A stretch of 64,000 nt of DNA, from contig NZ_RCOG02000004.1 of NCBI RefSeq assembly GCF_009663685.2, positions 1-64,000 on the forward strand, written 5' to 3'. This document shows positions 36,157-46,856 of the stretch, in pieces. Position 1 is the stretch's first letter, and every line of letters starts with the position of its first letter. Made by a program: the position numbers and the translations under genes. Below the pieces are notes generated by a model, which ran no database searches, was not told the origin of the DNA, and saw only the letters and a program-made list of their open reading frames with translations. This DNA comes from Cupriavidus sp. U2. GTDB taxonomy: Bacteria; Pseudomonadota; Gammaproteobacteria; Burkholderiales; Burkholderiaceae.

Positions 36157-38294
36157 ATGTCTGGCCAGGTGCCCGCCGACCCGCTGAACGGCGTCGCGGG
36201 CACCCCGCAGCATCCCTCCGCTGGCTCGGGAGCGCCTCAGGGCGGCCAGCGGGTATCATCGGTGCGAGAGCTTTCGCCCGCGCCGATGCCCCATTCCGAC
36301 GACTTCCTTGCCGTGCATGACCCCGCACCGCCTGACTCCGTGCACGCGCCGGAGCACAGTTCGCGCTGGTGGGGCTTTGCCGTTGCGCTGCTGGCCGGCC
36401 TGCTGGTGCTGTGCACGCTGACCTGGCTGCTGTCGGTGCAGCGCGGCATCGTCGCATTGCAGCAGTCCACGGCCATGCGTGCCGACCGGTACGCGGGCAC
36501 TCTCGAATCCACGCTCGACCGCTACGAATTCCTGCCTGCGCTGGTGTCGCTGCACCCGTCCGTGCGTGCGCTGCTGGCCTCGCCGCAAGACCCGGCACGC
36601 ATCGCGGCCGTCAATGACTACCTGGTGGAGGTCAACCGGCGCGCCCGGGCATCGGCCACCTACGTGATCGCCGCGAACGGCCTGGCGCTGGCCGCCAGCA
36701 ACCATGGCGAGCCGGGCAGCTTTGTCGGCACCGACTATCGCTTCCGTCCGTATTTCCAGATGGCCTCGCGCGGCGAGGTGGGCCGCTTCTACGCCATCGG
36801 CGTCACCAGCGACGAACCGGGCTACTACATCGCCCAGCCGATCGAGTCCGGCGGCAAGGTGATCGGCGTGACGGTGGTCAAGCTGAACCTGGAATGGTTC
36901 CAGCGCGCCGGCTCGGGCCGGGGCGAGCCGCTGATGGTGTCCGACGACCACGGCGTGATCTTCCTGTCGTCGGTGCCCGGCTGGCAGTACCGCACGCTGC
37001 GCCCGCTGCCGCCGGCGCTGCAGGCCGAACTGCATCGCACGCGGCAGTACCACGATGTGGACGTCACGCCGCTGCCGATGCAGTCGCTGACGTCGCCCGT
37101 CATGCGCTGGCTGGCCGACAACACGCTGTCCGATGGCCAGCGCCTGGTGCGGGTAGGCCCGACCGGCCGGCGCGATGGCGAGGGCGCGTCCGATGGCGGG
37201 GAGGGTGCGGGCCTGGGCTTCGGCCTGGCCGACACCGGGGGCGACCGCTACCTTGAAATCAACCGCGCGGTGGGCCCGGCCGGATGGAACATGCAGGTCA
37301 TGGCGCCGCTGGACCCGGTGCTGGCCAATGCCCGCAGCGCAACCATCGGCGCCGCGCTGGCGTACGCGTGCATCTGCCTGCTGCTGGTGAACCTGCGCCA
37401 GCGCCGCCAGCGCGCGCGCGACATGCTGTACAGCCGCCGCCTGCTGGAAGCGGCCTACGACGAACTGGAACGCCGCGTCGAGGCCCGTACCGCCGACCTG
37501 ATGGCCATCAACGAGCAGCTCGAAGGCGAGGTGGCCGAGCGCACGCGCGCCGAAGGCGAATTGCGCGCGACCCAGGACGAACTGGTGCAGGCCAGCAAGC
37601 TGGCCGCGCTGGGCCAGATGGCGGCGGGCATCACGCACGAACTCAACCAGCCGCTGGCGGCGCTGCGCACGTTCTCCGACAACACCAGGGTGCTGCTGGA
37701 GCGTGGGCAGCTCGATGCCGCGACGGGCAACCTGTCGGCCATCGCCGACCTGACCGAGCGCATGGGCAAGATCACGGGCCAGCTCAAGCTGTTTGCCGGC
37801 AAGGCGCGCCAGCGCCGCAATGCCGTGCGGGTGCGTGCCGCGCTGGACCATGTGCTGCAGTTGATCGCCCCGCGCCTGGGCCAGGTGATGCTGCGCATAC
37901 GCGGGCTGGATGGCGAATCCGCCGACCTGGCCGTGTGGGCCGACGAGCTGAAGCTTGAACAGGTGCTGCTGAACCTGGTGGGCAACGCGCTCGACGCCAT
38001 TACCGCCGTGGGCCGGCCCGATGGCCGGGTGGACATCGACGTCGCCGCCACCGAGGAGCAGGTACGTATCGCGGTGCGCGACAATGGCACCGGCATTGCG
38101 CCGGACGCGTTGCCGCGCCTGTTCGAGCCGTTCTACACGACCAAGGAAATCGGCCAGGGCCTGGGACTCGGGTTGGCCATCTCGTCGTCGATCGTGCGCG
38201 AGTTCGGCGGCCAGCTGGTGGCCGGCAATGCCGAAGGTGGCGGCGCGGAATTTGTGGTGACGCTGCGGCGGGCGCGCCAGCCCGTGGCGGCGTG

Positions 38295-38295
<1 letters not shown>
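36157..38295 (+). CDS. dctB: C4-dicarboxylate sensor histidine kinase DctB
   Basis: A 712-aa membrane sensor. A long Pro/Ser-rich N-terminal tail precedes transmembrane helix 1 (WGFAVALLAGLLVLCTLTWLL), a periplasmic PAS-like double domain follows, then TM2 near SATIGAALAYACICLLLV, a coiled-coil linker, the phosphoacceptor box with AAGITHELNQPLAALRTF and an HATPase domain with NLVGNALDAI and GLGLGLAIS. ATG 36157 starts one base after the dctA stop. ATG 36286 would remove the odd tail (43 aa) and is equally possible; ATG 36121 overlaps dctA. Confidence 0.92.
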
Positions 38296-39641
<1,346 letters not shown>

Positions 39642-39707
39642 CGGCTGCAGCAGGGCGAATCGGGCGCGGTACACTCTCGCCCGGCCTTGATCCCTACCGC
39701 ACGCCCC

Positions 39708-41312
39708 ATGACCCACACCGCATCCCAAGCCGCCATCGACGGCTACCAGCTCCGCCCCGAAGCCGTCGCCGCCATCGCCCAAGGCAAGTTGACCGCGCAA
39801 GTTCCTGCCGGCGTCCTCGACAAGGTGCGCGACGCCCGGGCCCGCTTCGAGCAGGTCGCTGCCACCAATGTGCCGATCTACGGCGTGTCCACCGGGTTTG
39901 GCGAACTGGTCCACAACTGGGTCGATATCGAGCACGGCCGCGCGCTGCAGGAAAACCTGCTGCGCAGCCACTGCGCCGGCGTGGGGCCGCTGTTCTCGCG
40001 CAATGAAGTGCGGGCCATGATGGTGGCGCGCGCCAACGCGCTGTCGCGTGGCTATTCGGCGGTGCGCCCGGTGGTGATCGAACAGCTGCTCAAATACCTG
40101 GCCGCCGGCATCACGCCGGCCGTGCCGCAGGTGGGATCGCTCGGTGCCAGCGGCGACCTTGCGCCGCTGTCGCACGTGGCCATCACGCTGATCGGCGAAG
40201 GCAAGGTGCTGACCGCCGATGGCGGCACGGCGCCCACTGCCGACGTGCTGCGACAGCACGGCATTGCCCCGATCACGCTGGCGTACAAGGAAGGGCTGGC
40301 GCTGATCAATGGCACTTCGGCCATGACCGGGGTGTCGTGCCTGCTGCTGGAGACGCTGCGCGCGCAGGTCCGGCAGGCCGAAGCGATTGCGGCGCTGGCG
40401 CTGGAAGGGCTGTCGGCATCGGCCGATGCGTTCATGGCGCACGGCCACGACATCGCCAAGCCACACCCGGGCCAGGTCAGCTCCGCCGCGAACCTGCGCG
40501 CGCTGCTGGCCGGCTCGACGCGGCTGGCCGGGCACGACACGCTCAGCGCGGAGATGAAGCATCGCGCCGGCGACGAAAAGAACACCGGCACGGGCGTGTT
40601 CATCCAGAAGGCCTACACGCTGCGCTGCATCCCCCAGGTGCTCGGTGCCGTGCGCGATACGCTGGATCACTGTGCCAACGTGGTGACGCGCGAACTCAAT
40701 TCATCGAACGACAACCCGCTGTTCTTTGACGATGACGCGCTGTTCCACGGCGGCAATTTCCACGGCCAGCAGGTGGCCTTCGCGATGGACTTCCTGGCCA
40801 TCGCCGCCACGCAACTGGGCGTGATGGCCGAACGCCGCCTGAACCGTCTGCTGAGCCCGCACCTGAACAATCGCCTGCCGGCCTTCCTGGCCGCCGCCAA
40901 CGAAGGCCTGTCGTGCGGCTTTGCCGGCGCCCAGTACCCGGCCACGGCGCTGGTGGCCGAGAACCGCACGATCTGCAGCCCGGCCAGCATCCAGAGCGTG
41001 CCGTCGAACGGCGACAACCAGGACGTGGTCAGCATGGGGCTGATCTCGGCCCGCAACGCGCGCCGCATCCTCGACAACAACCAGTACATCCTGGCGCTGG
41101 AACTGCTGGCCGCGTGCCAGGCGGCGGAACTGGCCGGCGCGGTCGAGCACCTGTCGCCTGCCGGCCGCGCGGTCTTCGCCTTCGTGCGCGAACACGTGCC
41201 GTTCCTGGACATGGACCGCTACATGACCGACGAGATCGAACGCGTGGCCGCGCTGCTGCGCGACGGGGCGCTGGTGGAAGTGGTGCGCCAGGCGGGCGTG
41301 GCGCTGGCCTGA
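39708..41312 (+). CDS. HAL/PAL/TAL-family aromatic amino acid ammonia-lyase
   Basis: A 534-aa lyase with the MIO prosthetic-group motif GSLGASGDLAPLSH. It would normally be named hutH, but it lacks the NQEDHVSM motif I know from true histidine ammonia-lyases and has NGDNQDVVSMG instead, the form of tyrosine/phenylalanine lyases and aminomutases. The substrate-selectivity segment reads LLRSHCAG, which also occurs in the Flavobacterium-type tyrosine lyase. No hutU, hutI or hutC is adjacent; it follows dctD by 66 bases. Histidine remains possible, but tyrosine or another aromatic acid deserves a test. Confidence 0.85.
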   Translation: MTHTASQAAIDGYQLRPEAVAAIAQGKLTAQVPAGVLDKVRDARARFEQVAATNVPIYGVSTGFGELVHNWVDIEHGRALQENLLRSHCAGVGPLFSRNEVRAMMVARANALSRGYSAVRPVVIEQLLKYLAAGITPAVPQVGSLGASGDLAPLSHVAITLIGEGKVLTADGGTAPTADVLRQHGIAPITLAYKEGLALINGTSAMTGVSCLLLETLRAQVRQAEAIAALALEGLSASADAFMAHGHDIAKPHPGQVSSAANLRALLAGSTRLAGHDTLSAEMKHRAGDEKNTGTGVFIQKAYTLRCIPQVLGAVRDTLDHCANVVTRELNSSNDNPLFFDDDALFHGGNFHGQQVAFAMDFLAIAATQLGVMAERRLNRLLSPHLNNRLPAFLAAANEGLSCGFAGAQYPATALVAENRTICSPASIQSVPSNGDNQDVVSMGLISARNARRILDNNQYILALELLAACQAAELAGAVEHLSPAGRAVFAFVREHVPFLDMDRYMTDEIERVAALLRDGALVEVVRQAGVALA

Positions 41313-41319
41313 TGGCCGC

Positions 41320-43428
41320 CTATTTCCACATGTTGCGCATGCGGGATGCCAGATCGACCTGCGGCAAGGATGCCTTATCCTGCCCTTCGCCCGGCATCGG
41401 CGGGGGCGGCCACGACCGGCTGTAGAAATTCGGCATCACGCGGTTCGGCAGGAAGCGCGTGCGCGACGCGTAGACATGGCGGTCGCCAAAACCCACCTGG
41501 TTGTGCACGTAGAACCGCTGCGGGACGATCACGTCGAGGTGGTCGCGCGCGCGCGTCATGGCCACGTACAGCAGGCGGCGTTCTTCCTCGATTTCCTCGG
41601 TGGTGCCGGTGGCCAGGTCGGACGGCATGCAGCCGTCCACGGCGTTGAGCACATACACGGCCTTCCATTCCTGGCCCTTGGCCGAATGGATGGTGGACAG
41701 GATCAGGTAGTCCTCGTCACGCGACGGCACGCCCGATTCGTCACTGGACGCGCTGGGCGGGTCCAGCGTCAGTTCGGTCAGAAAACGCTCGCGCGACGCA
41801 TAGGTGGCCGCGATGCGCTCGATCTGCTGCAGGTCGGCCTGGCGCGCGGCGGCATCGTCGTGCATGCGCTCCAGATGCGGCGCGTACCACGCCACCACCT
41901 GCTCGAACTCTGACGGCCACGGCGACGTGGGGGCCATCAGCGTGCGGGCCAGCGTCAGCAGGTCGTCCCACGCGGGCGCGGCAGCGGGCGGGGCCTCGAA
42001 CGCCTCCAGCGCCAGCAGGGGCTCGGTGGCCGCCTCCAGCCCTTCGAGCACGCGCGCGGCGGTCTTCGGCCCGATACCGGGCAGCAGCTGCAGCGTGCGG
42101 AAGCCGGCCATGCGGTCGCGCGGGTTTTCCAGCCAGCGCACCACGGCCATCACGTCCTTCACGTGCGTCGATTCCAGAAATTTCAGGCCGCCGAACTTCA
42201 CGAACGGGATGTTGCGCCGGGCCAGTTCGATTTCGACCTGCGCACTGTGGTCGGCCGCGCGGAACAGCACCGCCTGCTGCATCAGCGCCAGGCCCGATTC
42301 GCGTCGCGCCAGCACCTGCTCGACCACAAAACGCGCCTGGTCGGCTTCGTCGTTGACCACCACCACGCCGGGCTTTTCGGCCGACTCGCGCAGCGACCAG
42401 AGGTCCTTGGTGAAGCGTTCGGCCGCCAGGCCGATCACTGCGTTGGCGGCTTGCAGGATCGACTGCGTGGAACGGTAGTTCTGCGACAGCGTGACCTGTT
42501 CGGCCGCCGGCGTGAACTGCGTCGGGAAATCGAGGATGTTGCGCACCGTGGCGCCACGGAAGGCGTAGATCGACTGCGCGTCATCCCCCACCACGGTCAG
42601 GCCACGGCCCTGCGGCTTCAGCGCCAGCAGGATCGACGCCTGCAGCGCGTTGGTGTCCTGGTACTCGTCGACCAGCACGTGGTCGAAGCGCGCGCCCATG
42701 TCCTGCGCCAGCGCGGGCTCGGTCATGGCCTGCGCCCAGTACAGCAGCAGGTCGTCGTAATCGAGCACCTGCTGCTTCTGCTTGGCCTCGACATAGCCGG
42801 CGAACAGCGTCTTGAGCGCGTCGGCCCACATCGCGTAGCGCGGAAACTGGGTCTTGAGCACCACCTCGATCGGCAACTGGGTGTTGACCACGCGCGAATA
42901 GATGGCCAGGCAGGTTTCCTTGCGCGGAAAGCGCGACGCCTGCTCGGACAGCCCCAGGTCGTGGCGTACCACGTGCATCAGGTCGGCCGAATCGCCGCGG
43001 TCGCTGATCGTGAAGCTCGGCGCCAGGCCAAGCGTCTCGGCGTATTCGCGCAGCAGCCGGGCGCCGATGGCGTGGAAGGTGCCCGACCACTGCAGCGCCG
43101 CACGCCCTGCGCCGGACTGGATGCCCAGTGCCTGATCGACAATGCGCTCCACGCGGCGGCCCATCTCGGACGCCGCACGGCGCGAGAAGGTCAGCAGCAG
43201 GATGCGCCGCGGGTCTGCGCCGCCTACCACCAGGTGCGCGACCCGGTGCGCCAGCGTATTGGTCTTGCCCGAGCCCGCGCCGGCAATGATCAGCAGCGGC
43301 GCCTCGCCGGCATATTCCACGGCGGCGCGCTGCTCCGGATTCAGCTTGGACAGGTAGGCAGCCGCGTCGCCCGTCTCCGGAGAGAGGTCGGCGGGCACGT
43401 CGGCTTCAGGGGCGAGATCCGGTAGCAC
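41320..43428 (-). CDS. UvrD/Rep-type superfamily 1 DNA helicase
   Basis: About 702 aa, 3'-5' helicase. Seen in order: Q-motif and Walker A (LNPEQRAAVEYAGEAPLLII then GAGSGKT), motif II VLVDEYQDTN, motif III VVGDDAQSIYAFRGA, motif IV TLSQNYRST, and VI region ILSTIHSAKGQEW and RLLYVAMTRARDHL. The frame is open to 43626, but ATG 43548 lies in the loop of a terminator and is upstream of the promoter, so I chose GTG 43428; the exact start is uncertain. An SOS box overlaps the promoter, so DNA-damage control is likely. Confidence 0.85.
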   Translation of the reverse strand: MLPDLAPEADVPADLSPETGDAAAYLSKLNPEQRAAVEYAGEAPLLIIAGAGSGKTNTLAHRVAHLVVGGADPRRILLLTFSRRAASEMGRRVERIVDQALGIQSGAGRAALQWSGTFHAIGARLLREYAETLGLAPSFTISDRGDSADLMHVVRHDLGLSEQASRFPRKETCLAIYSRVVNTQLPIEVVLKTQFPRYAMWADALKTLFAGYVEAKQKQQVLDYDDLLLYWAQAMTEPALAQDMGARFDHVLVDEYQDTNALQASILLALKPQGRGLTVVGDDAQSIYAFRGATVRNILDFPTQFTPAAEQVTLSQNYRSTQSILQAANAVIGLAAERFTKDLWSLRESAEKPGVVVVNDEADQARFVVEQVLARRESGLALMQQAVLFRAADHSAQVEIELARRNIPFVKFGGLKFLESTHVKDVMAVVRWLENPRDRMAGFRTLQLLPGIGPKTAARVLEGLEAATEPLLALEAFEAPPAAAPAWDDLLTLARTLMAPTSPWPSEFEQVVAWYAPHLERMHDDAAARQADLQQIERIAATYASRERFLTELTLDPPSASSDESGVPSRDEDYLILSTIHSAKGQEWKAVYVLNAVDGCMPSDLATGTTEEIEEERRLLYVAMTRARDHLDVIVPQRFYVHNQVGFGDRHVYASRTRFLPNRVMPNFYSRSWPPPPMPGEGQDKASLPQVDLASRMRNMWK

Positions 43429-43472
43429 AGCGGGAAGGGCAGAGGGGAGGATTGAGAAAAATCTGGCGCCCA

Positions 43473-43501
43473 CTGTATATCCATACAGCTTCGACTGGCA
43501 A
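43473..43501 (-). promoter_or_regulatory. LexA (SOS) box and promoter of the helicase gene
   Basis: CTGTATATCCATACAG at 43473-43488 fits the CTGT-N8-ACAG LexA consensus. On the minus strand it covers the -10 TATACA (43474-43479), which is 16 bp from a -35 TTGCCA (43496-43501). LexA bound here would block the promoter. Confidence 0.75.
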
Positions 43502-43534
43502 GCCGGACGTGCCTGCGCGGCGTTCGGGCAACAA

Positions 43535-43559
43535 AAAAGGTGCCGCATGGGCACCTTTT
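43535..43559. terminator. Bidirectional terminator between the thioredoxin-like gene and the helicase
   Basis: A 10-bp stem AAAAGGTGCC / GGCACCTTTT with a GCATG loop, with further A residues on its left side. On the minus strand it ends the TlpA-like gene, whose stop is 20 bases upstream. Confidence 0.85.
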
Positions 43560-43579
43560 CGACCGGGAACGGCAGGCAA

Positions 43580-44116
43580 TCAGGCCGCGCTGGCCAGCGC
43601 ACCGTCCAGCAGCTTGTGCAGCGCATCCCACTCGGGCTCGCCCACGTAGCGTTTTAGGATCTTGCCGTGCTTGTCGACCACGAACGTGGTGGGCGTGAGC
43701 TGGACGTCGCCAAACGCCTTGGCCGCGGAGCCGTCCGAATCCATGGCCACCTTGAACGGCAGTTCGCGCGTCTTGGCGTAGTTGGCCACGTACATCGGCG
43801 GGTCATAGTTCATGGCCACGGCCACGAAATCCAGGCCCTTGTCCTTGAACTGCTTGTAGGTGTCGATCATCTGCGGCATTTCCTTGACGCAGGTGGCGCA
43901 GCTGGTGGCCCAGAAGTTGACCAGGTAGACCTTGCCCTTCAGATCGGCCGTGCTGACTTTCTGGCCCGACAGCAGCGTGAAAGTGGCATCGGGCACCTTG
44001 CTGGCTGGCGACATGGCGCGATAGCCAAAGACGCCAAGCAGGGCGACGATCACGACCGCGATGGCGAGCGGCCAGCGTTTGCGCGGGGAAGTGGCGGAAG
44101 CAGCAGTATTGGTCAT
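43580..44116 (-). CDS. TlpA/ResA-type thiol-disulfide oxidoreductase
   Basis: A 178-aa membrane-anchored thioredoxin-fold protein. An N-terminal transmembrane helix (WPLAIAVVIVALLGVFGYRA) is followed by a redoxin domain with NFWATSCATCVKEMP, so the active-site CxxC is C-A-T-C, and the cis-Pro region QLTPTTFVVDKHGKIL. It probably works in the periplasm in cytochrome c maturation or similar thiol reduction. ATG 44116 gives a short cytoplasmic lead. Confidence 0.9.
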   Translation of the reverse strand: MTNTAASATSPRKRWPLAIAVVIVALLGVFGYRAMSPASKVPDATFTLLSGQKVSTADLKGKVYLVNFWATSCATCVKEMPQMIDTYKQFKDKGLDFVAVAMNYDPPMYVANYAKTRELPFKVAMDSDGSAAKAFGDVQLTPTTFVVDKHGKILKRYVGEPEWDALHKLLDGALASAA

Positions 44117-44245
44117 GGGATAACGGTACCGGGACAGCCATCGGACAGCGGCTATTCTACTGCCGGGCGTGGAAGCCGGCATCGTGGACGGTCAAGCCCG
44201 CCGGGGCTGCGGCAATTCGCCGCAATATGGAAGCTTGCGCCGGCG

Positions 44246-44740
44246 CTACTGCTGCGCGCCGGGCCGGGCGGCCACCTTGGCGCGGGCCTCGTCGATGGCC
44301 TGCTCCAGGTAGGCACCATAGAAATCGGGCTGCATGCCGCGCAGCGGCTTGGCCAGGTTGCGGCCGTGCGGGTCCAGGAACATCACGGTCGGGGCGACCG
44401 AGATGTTGTGGGCCTGCGCCCAGCGTTTGGCGGTGGTCATCGTGCCATCGACGTCACGGATCGGCGTATCGGCCGTCATGTCGATTTCCCGCGCGGCAAT
44501 GTCGCCGGCCGCCACCTGCGGGCCCAGATAGTTGCGGCGCACCGTCTCGCAATAGGTACAGCCGGGCAGGCTGACCAGCACCACCAGCGGCTCGCCCTGC
44601 CTGGCGGCTGCGGCCGACTGGGCGCCGATATCGGTCACCGGAGGCAGGTGCGCGGTGCCAGCCACGGCGCTGAAGCCGGCCACTGCGGCCAGACTGGCCA
44701 GCCACGGTGCGGCAAGACGGGGCAGGGAACGGAAGGGCAT
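44246..44740 (-). CDS. Periplasmic thioredoxin-like protein
   Basis: A 164-aa exported protein: signal peptide MPFRSLPRLAAPWLASLAAV to about TAHL, then a thioredoxin fold with the redox motif SLPGCTYCETVRRNYL (C-T-Y-C) and cis-Pro block SVAPTVMFLDPHG. It resembles SoxW/DsbD C-terminal-domain-like proteins. The chosen ATG at 44740 is preceded by GTGAGGTG. It lies next to a second thioredoxin-fold gene but is separated by 129 bases. Confidence 0.82.
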   Translation of the reverse strand: MPFRSLPRLAAPWLASLAAVAGFSAVAGTAHLPPVTDIGAQSAAAARQGEPLVVLVSLPGCTYCETVRRNYLGPQVAAGDIAAREIDMTADTPIRDVDGTMTTAKRWAQAHNISVAPTVMFLDPHGRNLAKPLRGMQPDFYGAYLEQAIDEARAKVAARPGAQQ

Positions 44741-44877
44741 GGTCACCTCACGGGAAAACGGGCCGGCCGGCGCCTGGGTGGTCGGCAAGGGACGATGGGC
44801 GATGAAAGCCACGGGTCGGACATGCGCGGGCGGGCGGCTTCCCGGATAATACCGGCTTGCGCACGAATGCGCCGCCC

Positions 44878-45528
44878 ATGCCGATGCCCCCATCCACGCT
44901 CCGCCCCCGTACGTCCGGTTCGTCGAATTCGTCCAGCTCGTCCCGTCCCGGCCTGCTGCGCCCCGGTCAGTGCCTGCTGCCGCTGCTCGCCCTGCTGTGG
45001 CTGGCACTGGCTGGCTGCTCGCCGCGCTATGACTGGCGGACCATCGTCTCGAACGACGGCAAGTACACCGCCATGTATCCGGCCAAGCCGACCAGCGCCG
45101 CGCGCGATGTATCGATTGCCGGCCACAAGCTGCCGATGACCATGGATGCCGCAAACATCGAGGGCACGCTGTTCGCGGTGGGCGTGGTGACGTTGCCCAG
45201 CGACGATGTCGCCATGCGTCGCGAAGCCATGGACGCCATGCAGGCGGGACTGGTGGCTAACCTGGGTGCGCACCCCGGGGCACCGGCCCAGGCGCACCCC
45301 GTCACGGTGATGTCGGCAGCCCAGCCGCCTGTGTCGCTCGCTGGCGTGGAAGTGTCGGTGGCCGGCGTATCGCCGCAGGACAAGGCGCCGCGCCGCCTCA
45401 CCGCGCGGCTGGTGGCGTCGGGCGCCCGCGTCTACCAGGCCGTGGTGCTGGAAGCGGGCGATGCCGCACGCGATACGCGCCAGGCCGAGCAGGTCGAACA
45501 GTTCCTGACCGGATTCCACCCGTTCTGA
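44878..45528 (+). CDS. Putative lipoprotein of unknown function
   Basis: A 216-aa protein. After a Ser/Pro/Arg-rich cytoplasmic segment comes a hydrophobic stretch (CLLPLLALLWLALAGC) ending in a lipobox LAGC, so the mature protein starts at this Cys and is lipid-anchored. The mature part (about 170 aa) begins with SPRYDWRTIVSNDGKYTAMY and looks like an alpha/beta globular domain I cannot name. Alternative ATG 44884 is two codons further. A GATAAT at 44844-44849 may be the -10. Confidence 0.7.
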   Translation: MPMPPSTLRPRTSGSSNSSSSSRPGLLRPGQCLLPLLALLWLALAGCSPRYDWRTIVSNDGKYTAMYPAKPTSAARDVSIAGHKLPMTMDAANIEGTLFAVGVVTLPSDDVAMRREAMDAMQAGLVANLGAHPGAPAQAHPVTVMSAAQPPVSLAGVEVSVAGVSPQDKAPRRLTARLVASGARVYQAVVLEAGDAARDTRQAEQVEQFLTGFHPF

Positions 45529-45607
45529 GGCAGACTCGACCGCTTGATCCGATTGAACCGCTTTGAGCCTTTTGCCTTTAACCGTTGTTACCTTCAGGAG
45601 TGCAGTG

Positions 45608-46261
45608 ATGCGTTGGGAAGTGTGGCTGGCTTATTTTGCCGCGTGCTGGGTGATCGCCGTTTCGCCAGGATCGGGCGCGGTATTGTCGATGAGCCATGGC
45701 CTGTCGTATGGCCTGAAGAAGACGTCGACAACGATCCTGGGCCTGCAGACCGGCCTGGTCATCATCCTGCTGGTGGCCGGCGGTGGCCTTGGCGCGCTGC
45801 TGCTGGCGTCCGAGGAAGCCTTCCTGGTCGTCAAGACGATTGGCGCGATGTACCTGATCTACCTGGGCATTCAGCAATGGCGATCCAAAGTGGAGACGAC
45901 CCCGCAGGACGGCGCAAACGGCCAGGGCGGCGCGGTACGCACGGCGGTCATGAGCCGTCGGCGCCGCTTTGCCACGGGCCTGCTGACCAATGTCACTAAT
46001 CCGAAGGGCATCATTTTCATGGTGGCGGTACTGCCGCAGTTCATCGATCCGGGCCATCCGCTGGGCGTGCAACTGGCCATCCTGGCCGCCACGATGTGCT
46101 TTGTGGACCTGATCGTGATGCACGGCTACGCGCTGCTGGCGTCGCGCATGCAAGGCCTGTTCCGCAATGCCCGCGCCGTGCGCTGGCAGAACCGCTTTTT
46201 CGGCGGCGTGCTGGTGGCGGTGGGCACCGCGCTGTTCTTTGTGCGCCGGCATCACACCTGA
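45608..46261 (+). CDS. LysE-family amino acid exporter
   Basis: A 217-aa membrane protein with six hydrophobic segments and the LysE/RhtB start WLAYFAACWVIAVSPGSGAV. It probably exports an amino acid or homoserine lactone type compound. ATG 45608 has AGGAG seven bases upstream. The loop near residue 110 (SRRRRFATGLLTNVTNPKGI) is a typical LysE cytoplasmic segment. Confidence 0.88.
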   Translation: MRWEVWLAYFAACWVIAVSPGSGAVLSMSHGLSYGLKKTSTTILGLQTGLVIILLVAGGGLGALLLASEEAFLVVKTIGAMYLIYLGIQQWRSKVETTPQDGANGQGGAVRTAVMSRRRRFATGLLTNVTNPKGIIFMVAVLPQFIDPGHPLGVQLAILAATMCFVDLIVMHGYALLASRMQGLFRNARAVRWQNRFFGGVLVAVGTALFFVRRHHT

Positions 46262-46332
46262 AGCCACCCCGGCGGCCGAATGGCTGGCGTAGTGCGGCAG
46301 CGTTTGCTTCAATGGGGAGTGACCCGGCGTAC

Positions 46333-46470
46333 ATGGAGCCCCCGATGCACGATGCCCCCCTGACTGCCCACCGCGAACCCCCTCCCGACGAGCCACCCCC
46401 GCCCGGCTTCCCGGCGGACCAGCCGCCCATCGAGGAGCCGCCCCCACCGCCGCTGGAACCGCCGGTGTGA
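46333..46470 (+). CDS. Small proline-rich protein
   Basis: A 45-aa ORF of which 20 residues are Pro and nine are Glu or Asp, in repeats such as EPPPDEPPPPGFPAD and EEPPPPPLEPP. A terminator follows 10 bases after its stop, supporting transcription to this point. No good SD was found; ATG 46345 is an alternative start. Disordered, function unknown. Confidence 0.5.
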   Translation: MEPPMHDAPLTAHREPPPDEPPPPGFPADQPPIEEPPPPPLEPPV

Positions 46471-46480
46471 CATGACGAAG

Positions 46481-46502
46481 GCCCGCGATGCGGGCTTTTT
46501 TT
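46481..46502 (+). terminator. Rho-independent terminator after the proline-rich ORF
   Basis: Stem GCCCGC / GCGGGC, loop GAT, seven T residues. Confidence 0.85.
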
Positions 46503-46542
46503 CTGGGGAGACGTCATGCTTAATGGGTCGGAGGGGTGTCGC

Positions 46543-46848
46543 TCATGTGGCATTCCTTTTGAATATTGAGACAAGGGCAGAGAATTCCGGATCCTGACGC
46601 ACGCGCTCGAGATCGTCCTCGGACGTGAGCGCGGCGACAAGCCAGTCGCGCTGGCTTGCCGTGGCACAGTGCCACGCTCGCAACAGCAGGGGTTTGATCT
46701 GGATAAATGGTGTATCGATTAGCGCGCGATAGCACGCGGCGTTGAAGAGCCAGCTAAACACCTCGCTGCCGTCAGGATCGTCGCGAACACGATCCACCAC
46801 CAGAACTCGGAAAACCATTCGAATGCAACGAAAGTAGTCATCGTTCAA
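46543..46848 (-). CDS. Hypothetical protein directly downstream of comM
   Basis: An ORF of 101 codons starting with TTG 46848 (GGGGA just ahead) or 91 codons from ATG 46818, only eight bases after the comM stop, same strand. The sequence has a helical character with a C-terminal region WLVAALTSEDDLERVRQDPE. I do not recognise a family. Codon use is less GC-biased than its neighbours. It could have been cotranscribed with comM; the island now separates both from the comM promoter. Confidence 0.55.
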   Translation of the reverse strand: MNDDYFRCIRMVFRVLVVDRVRDDPDGSEVFSWLFNAACYRALIDTPFIQIKPLLLRAWHCATASQRDWLVAALTSEDDLERVRQDPEFSALVSIFKRNAT

Positions 46849-46856
46849 TCCCCAAG

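Noticed and set aside
43520..43626. Upstream ATG starts (43626, 43548) for the helicase
   Set aside because: ATG 43548 lies in the loop of a transcription terminator and both are upstream of the promoter and LexA box.
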